Shown: one piece after another, positions 58,154-64,000 of the stretch
Layout: every line of letters begins with the position of its first letter
Position numbering within the stretch: the stretch's first letter is position 1
From: Rubrivivax sp.
GTDB taxonomy: Bacteria > Pseudomonadota > Gammaproteobacteria > Burkholderiales > Burkholderiaceae_C
Reading direction: 5' to 3'
Assembly (NCBI GenBank): GCA_030681795.1
Contig: JAUXRG010000090.1
Span: 62,001-126,000 of the forward strand
DNA: 64,000 nucleotides
Notes under the pieces: model-generated
Databases searched by the model: none
Seen by the model: the letters and a program-made list of their open reading frames with translations, nothing else
Told to the model about the DNA's origin: nothing
Program-made: the position numbers and the translations under genes

Positions 58154-58175
58154 CGCGGTGACACCGCGATGACAG
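58154..58175 (-). promoter_or_regulatory. Pho box (PhoB site) upstream of the GDPD gene
   Basis: On the minus strand, two 11-bp direct repeats, CTGTCATCGCG then GTGTCACCGCG, match at 9 of 11 positions and match the PhoB half-site pattern CTGTCAT-N4. They end 40 bp before the GDPD ATG. The -10 region is not a strong consensus, as is usual for PhoB-activated promoters. Confidence 0.65.
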
Positions 58176-58320
58176 GGCCGCCGGCAGCGAGCGCCTCCGA
58201 CGGCCTCGACGGGGTGCCCACGATAGACGCCGCCCGGGCCGGCGAGAACCCAGGCCGAACCCTCGGTCCGGCCCCCTGCCTTCGCAGCCGCAGGCCCTGG
58301 CGCGGCGGCCGCACCGGGCC

Positions 58321-59535
58321 TCAGCGCCCCAGCACCTTGGCCACCGGGTTGGGCCGCAGCCTGAAGGCGTCCGGCAGGCCCGAGCCCAGCAGCGGGCGCA
58401 GGTACTCGCGGAAGGCGTCGGTCACATCGGTGCCCGAGGCGGCGATGAGTTCGTCTTCCATCGTGCGCGTCTTGCCTGCCACGGCCTGCAGCGGCAGCAG
58501 CTCGTAGTTCACCGCGTACTGGCCGGTGCGCTTGATGGCCACCGAGCCGCTGGCGCTGCCCCACAGCGCGTACTGCACGGCCTTCTCGCCGACCTCGCGC
58601 GCCTCGCGCTGGTCGACGTCGCTCACGCAGCCCAGGAAGCTGCGCTGCAGGTAGCCGAAGGTGTCGCCGCGCACGCGCTTGATCTTGAGCTTGTCCTTGA
58701 TCTCCTCGCACAGCAGGTCGGCCAGCGCGCCGGAGCCGCTGAGCTGCACGTTGCCGTGCGCGTCGCGCTCCAGCACTTTGGCGAGCTGCGCCAGGATGGG
58801 CTGCCCGCTGGCGTCGTGGATGCCTTCGCTGACCGCCACCACGCAGCGGCCCAGCCGCTCGTACACGGCCTTCACGTCGGCGACGAATTTGTCGACGACG
58901 AAAGTGCGCTCGGGCAGGTAGATCAGGTGCGGGCCGTCGTCCGGGTATTTGCGGCCCAGGGCCGAGGCCGCTGTCAGGAAGCCCGCGTGCCGGCCCATCA
59001 CGACCGCCACGTAAACCCCGGGCAGCGCCGCGTTGTCGAGGTTGGCGCCGGCGAAGGCCTGGGCCACGAAGCGCGCCGCGCTCGGGAAACCCGGCGTGTG
59101 GTCGTTGAGCACCAGGTCGTTGTCTATGGTCTTGGGGATGTGGATGCAGCGCAGCGGGTAGCCGGCCTTGGCCGCCTCTTCGGCGACGATGCGCACGGTG
59201 TCGCTCGAGTCGTTGCCCCCGATATTGAAGAAATGCTCGATCTCGTGCGCCTTGAGCACCTTGAACATCTCCTGGCAGTAGGCCAGGTCGGGCTTGTCGC
59301 GCGTGGAGCCCAGCGCCGCGGCCGGCGTGGCCGCCACCCCTTCGAGGTTGTGACGGGTCTCCTGGGTGAGATCGACGAAATCCTCGTTGACGATGCCGCG
59401 CACGCCGTGGTGCGCGCCGTAGACGCGGCGGATGCCCAGGTGGCGCCTGGCTTCGAGCACCACGCCGACCAGGCTCTGGTTGATCACCGCCGTCGGGCCA
59501 CCGCCCTGGGCTACGAGAATTTTTCCGGATGACAT
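58321..59535 (-). CDS. pfp: 6-phosphofructokinase, PPi-dependent type
   Basis: A 404-residue phosphofructokinase. The substrate loop is FFNIGGNDSSDT (106-113), with the Asp of GGNDS in place of Gly seen in ATP enzymes (GGDGS), and PKTIDND (134-140), the pair that marks PPi-dependent PFKs; the enzyme interconverts fructose 6-phosphate and fructose 1,6-bisphosphate reversibly. Other marks are MGRHAGFLTAAS, SEGIHD and GYLQRSFLGC. Donor type is inferred from these residues. The ATG at 59533-59535 fits. It lies 206 bp upstream of the GDPD gene on the same strand and diverges from the acyltransferase gene. Confidence 0.92.
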   Translation of the reverse strand: MSSGKILVAQGGGPTAVINQSLVGVVLEARRHLGIRRVYGAHHGVRGIVNEDFVDLTQETRHNLEGVAATPAAALGSTRDKPDLAYCQEMFKVLKAHEIEHFFNIGGNDSSDTVRIVAEEAAKAGYPLRCIHIPKTIDNDLVLNDHTPGFPSAARFVAQAFAGANLDNAALPGVYVAVVMGRHAGFLTAASALGRKYPDDGPHLIYLPERTFVVDKFVADVKAVYERLGRCVVAVSEGIHDASGQPILAQLAKVLERDAHGNVQLSGSGALADLLCEEIKDKLKIKRVRGDTFGYLQRSFLGCVSDVDQREAREVGEKAVQYALWGSASGSVAIKRTGQYAVNYELLPLQAVAGKTRTMEDELIAASGTDVTDAFREYLRPLLGSGLPDAFRLRPNPVAKVLGR

Positions 59536-59630
59536 CGTCGACTCCTGCGGGCTGGTTCGCTACACGAGGGCAGATCGTAGCCGCTGGCGTGTGACTGACA
59601 ATTGCTGCGGCCCTCGGCAGCGCCCGCGAC

Positions 59631-60224
59631 ATGCATCAGCGAACGATCTTCGACACCCCGGTGGTCAACACCGCGCTGCGCGCGTTCTCGCTGGCCTATC
59701 TGCGCCTGGCGGGGTGGAAGGTCGAGGGCCGCCTGCCACCGCACGCCGCCAAGAGCGTATTCATCGCCGCCCCGCACACCAGCAACTGGGACCTGCCCTA
59801 CACGCTGATGGTGGCCTTCGCGCTGCGCCTGAATATCTGCTGGATGGGCAAGCGCAGCCTGTTTCGCTGGCCCTTCGGCACGGCGATGCGCTGGCTGGGG
59901 GGCATCGCCGTGGACCGCGACAAGAGCAGCAGCCTGGTGACGGCCTCGGCGGCCGCCCTGCGCGCGGCCGACGGGCCGGTGCAGCTGGTGGTGCCGCCCG
60001 AAGGCACGCGCGGCAAGACGCGGCACTGGAAGACCGGCTTCTATTTCATCGCGCTGGAAGCGAAGGTGCCCATCGTGCTGGCCTATATGGACTACCAGCG
60101 CAAGGTCAGCGGACTGGGTCCGGTATTCACGCCCACGGGCAACGTCGAGAGTGACCTGGCCGAGATCAAGCGCTTCTACGCCGGCATCAAGGGGCGGCGG
60201 GCCGATCAGTTCGAGGCCGGCTGA
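59631..60224 (+). CDS. Lysophospholipid acyltransferase family protein (PlsC-like)
   Basis: A 197-residue protein of the glycerophosphate acyltransferase superfamily. HTSNWD (49-54) is the HX4D catalytic motif and PPEGTRGK (122-129) is the phosphate-binding EGTR motif. IAVDRDKSSSLVTA and HWKTGFYFIALEAKVPIVLAYMD are also typical of the subset next to 1-acyl-glycerol-3-phosphate acyltransferases. No membrane helix beyond the N-terminal hydrophobic face is obvious. It probably acylates a lysophospholipid or a related polyol. It converges with the SPOR gene (16 bp). Confidence 0.9.
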   Translation: MHQRTIFDTPVVNTALRAFSLAYLRLAGWKVEGRLPPHAAKSVFIAAPHTSNWDLPYTLMVAFALRLNICWMGKRSLFRWPFGTAMRWLGGIAVDRDKSSSLVTASAAALRAADGPVQLVVPPEGTRGKTRHWKTGFYFIALEAKVPIVLAYMDYQRKVSGLGPVFTPTGNVESDLAEIKRFYAGIKGRRADQFEAG

Positions 60225-60240
60225 GCCCCGGCGGCCGGGG

Positions 60241-61617
60241 TCAGAAACCCACCACGGCCACGCGCATGCCCCGCGCGACGAGCATCGCGCGAGCCTTCTC
60301 CGCGTCGTCGCGGCCGGGGAAGGGCCAGCCCACGACCCGCCAGTCGTCGCCCTGCGCGAGGATCTCCACCTTGGCCCGGCCCGCCCCCGCGCCGCGCAGC
60401 AGCGCGTCCATGGCAGCCTTGATCTGTTCGGCTTCGGCGCGCGTGCGCAACGCCCGCGTGGTGACGGCAAACGAGGCCGTGGCTTGCGCCGCGGAGGCCT
60501 TGGCGGCGAGCGCCGGGGCCGCCGGCGCCGTGGCGATGGCCCCGCGCGCCGACGCAGCAACCGACGCTGGCGCCGCTCTCGGCGCGCCTGTTGACGCCTC
60601 TATCGACGCCTCTGTCGGCGCTCCTGTCCGTGCCCCTGTCGATGCCAGCGCGCGCCGTGGCCCGGCCGCGGAACTCGCCCCTTCCCGTGCCGCTTGTGCG
60701 GCCTGGCGCGCCTGGGCCTTCACGGCCTCGCTGAGCGGGGGCCTCGGGTTGGGCAGCAGGAGGCGGCCCAGGTGCGGCCCCAGGTCCACGGGTTTTTCGA
60801 CCGCCGGGCGCCGCATCGGGGCCGACGCGGGCGGTGCCGCGGCAAGCGCGCGCGGCGGCTTCGGGTCGGTGGCTGCCACGGGCGCCGGCGGGGCGCCCGC
60901 CGGCAGCGCGGTCGCCGACGCGGCACTGGCGGCCGGCGCGGCGGTCGAGGCCGCCGGGGCCGCCGAAGCGGGTGCCGCTGGCGCATTCGAGGCGGCCGAA
61001 TCGGTCAAGACGTTCTGGGCGACCGAGGCCGAAGCCGCGGCCGCCGAGGCCACGGCAGCGACCCCCACCGGCGCGCTGGCCACCGGCGCACTGGCTGCAG
61101 GCGGTTCGGCGCGCCAGGCCAGCGCCAGGCCCCACGAGACCAGCGCCACCGCCAGCGCCGACACCGCCGCGGCGGCGACGCGCGGCCCGCTCCACAGCCG
61201 CCGGCCCAGCACGGCCGCCGGATCACCCACCCCGAGCAGCACCCGGCTGCGGCGCGAATCCACCTCGATGGCCGCGGTCAGCAGGTAGAGCGTGGCGGGC
61301 TCGGCCTCGACCGGGGCGCGGTCGCGGCGCACATGCCTCAGCGGCGCGTCGGCGGGGTCCTGCGGCAGCTCCAGCCCCTGTCGCACGGCCCAGCGCGCCA
61401 CCTGCCGCGCCTTCAGCGGATCGAGGAAGTCCTCGCTGAAGACGGGCTCCAGGGCTGCGGCGACCTTCGCGCCGGCGCCCGGCCGCGGGCGTTCGAAGGG
61501 CAGCGCCACATAGCCCACCGACTGGACATGCGCCGCGGCAATGCGGCGGGCCAGGGGGTGACGGTTGTGCCAGGCCACCACGCGGGCGGCCGCGGCATCC
61601 AGGCGCAGCGGGTCCAT
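60241..61617 (-). CDS. SPOR-domain protein with single membrane helix
   Basis: A 458-residue protein: a cytoplasmic N-terminal part of about 145 residues (VVAWHNRHPLARRIAAAHVQSVGYVALPF...), one membrane helix (about 148-167, VAAAAVSALAVALVSWGLALAW), an Ala/Pro-rich, low-complexity region (about 170-385) and a C-terminal SPOR-like domain (about 390-458: FAVTTRALRTRAEAEQIKAAMDALLRG...VEILAQGDDWRVVGWPFPGRDDAEKARAMLVARGMRVAVVGF). SPOR domains bind denuded peptidoglycan at the septum. The low-complexity part includes a five-unit 12-bp tandem repeat. Cell-division or wall-associated role by domain; no further assignment. Confidence 0.82.
   Translation of the reverse strand: MDPLRLDAAAARVVAWHNRHPLARRIAAAHVQSVGYVALPFERPRPGAGAKVAAALEPVFSEDFLDPLKARQVARWAVRQGLELPQDPADAPLRHVRRDRAPVEAEPATLYLLTAAIEVDSRRSRVLLGVGDPAAVLGRRLWSGPRVAAAAVSALAVALVSWGLALAWRAEPPAASAPVASAPVGVAAVASAAAASASVAQNVLTDSAASNAPAAPASAAPAASTAAPAASAASATALPAGAPPAPVAATDPKPPRALAAAPPASAPMRRPAVEKPVDLGPHLGRLLLPNPRPPLSEAVKAQARQAAQAAREGASSAAGPRRALASTGARTGAPTEASIEASTGAPRAAPASVAASARGAIATAPAAPALAAKASAAQATASFAVTTRALRTRAEAEQIKAAMDALLRGAGAGRAKVEILAQGDDWRVVGWPFPGRDDAEKARAMLVARGMRVAVVGF
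60587..60646. repeat. Five-unit 12-bp tandem repeat inside the SPOR gene
   Basis: Units cctgttgacgcc, tctatcgacgcc, tctgtcggcgct, cctgtccgtgcc and cctgtcgatgcc in a row (plus-strand form). Each encodes a four-residue unit on the minus strand, giving the series around STGARTGAPTEASIEASTGA. Because 12 is divisible by 3, copy-number change keeps the reading frame. Confidence 0.75.
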
Positions 61618-61738
61618 GATCGGAACCGATTGTCCCGACGGCGGACCCCCGCCACGCGGGCAAAAAGGGCCTCAGTTGCCGGCCATTTCGAGCCACCGAG
61701 GCCGGTCAGAAGGCCGTGGCCGCCGGCCTCGGCCTCGT

Positions 61739-63061
61739 TCAGGCGGGCAGGATCGTGCCGCTGACCTGCCCCAGGCCGATGCGCACCGCGCCCGGCGCCT
61801 CGCAACAGGCGCGCAGCGTCACCGTATCGCCATCTTCGAGGAAGCTGCGCTCCTCGCCGCCGGGCAGGCGCAGCGGCTGGCGGCCGCCCAGCGAGAGCTC
61901 GAGCAGCGAGCCGCCCTGCCCGGCGGCCGGGCCCGAGAGCGTGCCCGTGCCCAGCAGATCGCCCACCTGCAGGTTGCAGCCGTTGCTGGTGTGGTGCGCC
62001 AGCAGTTGCGCCGGCGTCCAGTAGGCGTCCAGGGCATTCGAGTGCGACAGCCGCATCGCCGCCAGCCCCTGCTCGCGCATGCGCGCGGTGCGCAGCCAGA
62101 CCTCGAGCCGGATATCCAGCGCGCCATGGGCGCGGTTGAATTCACCGTCCAGGTACGGCAGCGGCGGTGGGTCGCCCGCGGGCCGCGTGAAGGGCCGCCT
62201 GAAGGGCGCCAGCGCTTCCAGCGTCACCACCCAGGGAGAAACCGAGGTGGCGAAATTCTTCGCCAGGAAGGGCCCCAGCGGCACGGATTCCCAGGCCTGG
62301 ATATCGCGGGCCGACCAGTCGTTGAGCAGCGTCACGCCGAACAGGTGGTCCTCGGCTTGGGCCAGGGGCACGGGCTCGCCCAGGCGGTTGGACTGGCCCA
62401 CCCACAGGCCCAGCTCCAGCTCGTAATCCATCCGTCGGCTGGGGCCGAAACGCGGCTCGCCGGTGGCCGTGCGCGTCTGACCCTGCGGCCGCTTCACCGG
62501 CCCGCCCAGGCCGATGGAAGACGAACGGCCGTGGTAGCCGATGGGCAGCCACTTGTAGTTGGGCAGCAGCGGGTTTTCCGGGCGCAGCTGCCGGCCCACT
62601 GCCACGGCATGGTGGATGCCGGAGTAGAAGTCGGTGAAGTCGCCGATGCGGCAGGGCAGCGCGAACCGCGCCTCGGTCCGGGGCAGCAGGCAGGTCTCGA
62701 GGAACGGCCCCTGGTCACTGCCCTCGGCCAGCGCCGCCGACAGCCCCGCACGCAGCATCTTCCAGGCCGGCTGGCCCATCGCCATGAAGCCCGCCAGGTC
62801 GCCGCCGGCCAGGGGCTCCAGCAGGGGGTCCATCGCGTCGGCCCAGGGGCAGAGCTGCGCGGCGAGCTTGAGATCGAGCACCTGGTCGCCGATGGCCGCG
62901 CCCACGCGCAGCGGCTCTTCTTCTTGGGCCTCCGCTGCGCCCCCCGCCGGGCGAAAGCGCGCCAGCGGCAGGTTCTGCACCGGGAAATCGCAGCCCGGCA
63001 CATTCGCCGATTCGACCCAGCTCCTCAGCGTGGGGGCATGGGTGGCGTCGGTGAGGCTCAT
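61739..63061 (-). CDS. fahA: Fumarylacetoacetase
   Basis: A 440-residue hydrolase that splits fumarylacetoacetate to fumarate and acetoacetate, the last step of homogentisate/tyrosine degradation. Marks: IGDFTDFYSGIHHAVAVGRQLRP (metal Asp and catalytic His), LPIGYHGRSSSIGLGG, MDYELELGLWVG (metal Glu), FGVTLLNDWSARDIQAWE (metal Asp), and FATSVSPWVVT. The normal length is about 420-440. The ATG at 63059-63061 lies 6 bp downstream of the DUF2783 stop. With the flavin monooxygenase upstream, this forms a small aromatic-degradation operon. Confidence 0.96.
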   Translation of the reverse strand: MSLTDATHAPTLRSWVESANVPGCDFPVQNLPLARFRPAGGAAEAQEEEPLRVGAAIGDQVLDLKLAAQLCPWADAMDPLLEPLAGGDLAGFMAMGQPAWKMLRAGLSAALAEGSDQGPFLETCLLPRTEARFALPCRIGDFTDFYSGIHHAVAVGRQLRPENPLLPNYKWLPIGYHGRSSSIGLGGPVKRPQGQTRTATGEPRFGPSRRMDYELELGLWVGQSNRLGEPVPLAQAEDHLFGVTLLNDWSARDIQAWESVPLGPFLAKNFATSVSPWVVTLEALAPFRRPFTRPAGDPPPLPYLDGEFNRAHGALDIRLEVWLRTARMREQGLAAMRLSHSNALDAYWTPAQLLAHHTSNGCNLQVGDLLGTGTLSGPAAGQGGSLLELSLGGRQPLRLPGGEERSFLEDGDTVTLRACCEAPGAVRIGLGQVSGTILPA

Positions 63062-63067
63062 GGCCGA

Positions 63068-63274
63068 TCAGAAGCCGGCTTGCTCGGTATTCGCGCGGGC
63101 CAGGATGAGGGCCTCGCTCAGGACTTCGCGGTCGCCGATGTGGTTGGCCAGGATCAGCACGAGCTTGGCCCACAGCATGTCGGCCCGCTCGTCCGGCAGG
63201 TCGCTCTGGCTTGCGATGAGCTCCGCGTAGAAGCCATCGGGGTCGGGAATGTTTGGGGTGTGAATGAGCGGCAT
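63068..63274 (-). CDS. DUF2783 small protein
   Basis: A 68-residue soluble protein of the DUF2783 family (PLIHTPNIPDPDGFYAELIASQSDLPDERADMLWAKLVLILANHIGDREVLSEALILARAN). Family members sit between flavin monooxygenase and aromatic-ring genes in proteobacteria; the function is unknown. It lies 13 bp downstream of the monooxygenase stop and 6 bp upstream of fahA, so all three are one transcript. Confidence 0.85.
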   Translation of the reverse strand: MPLIHTPNIPDPDGFYAELIASQSDLPDERADMLWAKLVLILANHIGDREVLSEALILARANTEQAGF

Positions 63275-63287
63275 GGTCTGCTTTCCC

Positions 63288-64000
63288 TCAAGCGCACAGG
63301 CAGCGTCGGATGGCGGACTCGATTTTTGCGGCGTCGAAAGCGCGCCAGCGCGCCGCCACTCGCTGGTCGGGCCGCACCAGGACCACCGTGCCAGGCCGGG
63401 CGTCGTAGCGTCGGCCCAGCAGGCCGGTCTCGTCGAGCAGATCCTGCCCCACCGTGAGCACGCGGGCGGGCACGCCAGCGAAGCTCACGGCCGCCACCGG
63501 CGCGGCGCCGAAGCTCAGGAGCACGAAGCCCCCGCCCAGGTGCTGCAGCAGCCCGCCCGCCTCGCCCTTCACGCGCACCGGGGCGTCGACGCAAGGGCTG
63601 CCCGGCGCCATGGGGCCGGCGAAATCGTCCTCGTCGGGCGTATTCAGCGGCGAGTCCGGGTACGGGTTGGGCGCGGCCGGGCCCCCGCTGTCGACCAGCA
63701 TGCGCGCAAAGGGCACGGTCTGGGCGAGCTCGAGCACGGCATCGCGCAGGCGCAGGCTGGCCGGGCTGGTGGGAGCGATGAACTCGGCCAAGCGCGTGGC
63801 CGCGCGCAGCGCTTCGTCGGCAGCGAAGGCGCGCTCCTCGTGATAGGTCTCGACCAGTGCGTCGCTCGCCTGGCCATCGAGCACGAGCTTGAGCTTCCAG
63901 GCCAGGTTGTCGATGTCCTGCACGCCGGCGTCGACGCCGCGGGCGTCCAAGTGCGAAACCTCGTGCGCCGCATCGCCGGCGAAGAGCACGCGGCCATGGC
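63288..64000 (-). CDS. FAD-dependent aromatic monooxygenase (5' part outside window)
   Basis: C-terminal 236 or so residues of a class A flavin monooxygenase (3-(3-hydroxyphenyl)propionate/phenol hydroxylase group). The GDAAH motif (GRVLFAGDAAHEVSHLDARGVDAGVQDIDNLAWKLKLVLDG) binds FAD ribityl and is intact. A C-terminal thioredoxin-like domain follows (about 120 to the end: GGFVLLSFGAAPVAAV...YDARPGTVVLVRPDQRVAARW), as in MhpA/PheA-type enzymes. The frame is open to the window edge, so the start is not seen. With DUF2783 and fahA, a hydroxylase feeding the homogentisate or gentisate route is likely; the substrate is not known. Confidence 0.88.
   Translation of the reverse strand, partial: HGRVLFAGDAAHEVSHLDARGVDAGVQDIDNLAWKLKLVLDGQASDALVETYHEERAFAADEALRAATRLAEFIAPTSPASLRLRDAVLELAQTVPFARMLVDSGGPAAPNPYPDSPLNTPDEDDFAGPMAPGSPCVDAPVRVKGEAGGLLQHLGGGFVLLSFGAAPVAAVSFAGVPARVLTVGQDLLDETGLLGRRYDARPGTVVLVRPDQRVAARWRAFDAAKIESAIRRCLCA

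Noticed and set aside
61565-63457. A 630-codon plus-strand frame opposite fahA, DUF2783 and the monooxygenase
   Set aside because: It spans three recognisable minus-strand genes and has no protein-like features.
1-64000. tRNA, rRNA, CRISPR arrays, insertion sequences, prophage or conjugative genes
   Set aside because: I looked for CCA-ended cloverleaf stretches, regularly spaced repeats and transposase, integrase or phage genes on both strands and found none that I could support.

Overview
The window looks like chromosomal DNA from a high-GC betaproteobacterium of the order Burkholderiales, probably Comamonadaceae or Sphaerotilaceae. The evidence is the very strong G/C bias at third codon positions, the orphan Bug-type (TctC) binding protein, the gene orders rplM-rpsI-bactofilin-erpA and tyrS/M23 peptidase/anmK, and an intergenic triple-hairpin element of a type I associate with these families. 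I see no rRNA, tRNA, CRISPR array, prophage or insertion sequence. Apart from the two genes cut by the window edges, the only broken gene is a HAD hydrolase remnant behind pgi.

Layout. 1-12 kb: end of a formate/nitrite transporter gene, coniferyl aldehyde dehydrogenase, pgi with a deleted HAD gene, a PerM/AI-2E permease, a ZrgA-like (DUF2796)/ABC ATPase/FtsX permease/DUF3299 operon that is probably metal-linked, a 5'-nucleotidase and an M16 peptidase. 12-22.7 kb: a Crp/Fnr regulator divergent from a catabolic uptake operon (acyl-CoA ligase, LivG-H-M-K-F-type ABC transporter, a 99-residue protein and a PaaK-like ligase), then a TctC protein. 22.8-31 kb: housekeeping genes (CDF metal pump, tyrS, M23 peptidase, anmK, erpA, bactofilin, rpsI, rplM, a GNAT protein). 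31-43.7 kb: DUF2726 protein, srkA, htpG with a sigma32-type promoter, RIO kinase, GST, fpr, two NAD(P) oxidoreductases, a membrane cyclic-nucleotide-binding protein and a Pat-type lysine acetyltransferase. 43.8-55.9 kb: a complete regulated module: sensor kinase, NtrC-type activator, two 17-bp palindromes, a sigma54-type promoter, two periplasmic binding proteins, LivH-M-G-F, an iron-type alcohol dehydrogenase and an aldehyde dehydrogenase. 56-64 kb: a FitAB-type toxin-antitoxin pair with an operator palindrome, a glycerophosphodiesterase with a Pho box, PPi-type phosphofructokinase, an acyltransferase, a SPOR protein, fumarylacetoacetase, DUF2783 and the end of a flavin monooxygenase.

How it works together. 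Two separate branched-chain-amino-acid-type ABC importers each sit beside the enzymes that should process their cargo: one feeds CoA ligases (a carboxylic acid), the other an alcohol dehydrogenase plus a succinate-semialdehyde-type dehydrogenase (an alcohol or hydroxy acid). Each has a readable regulatory site. In both operons a strong stem-loop follows directly after the binding-protein gene. The most interesting unit is the sigma54-controlled module at 43.8-55.9 kb, whose whole circuit from sensor to promoter to enzymes can be read from sequence although its substrate is unknown.
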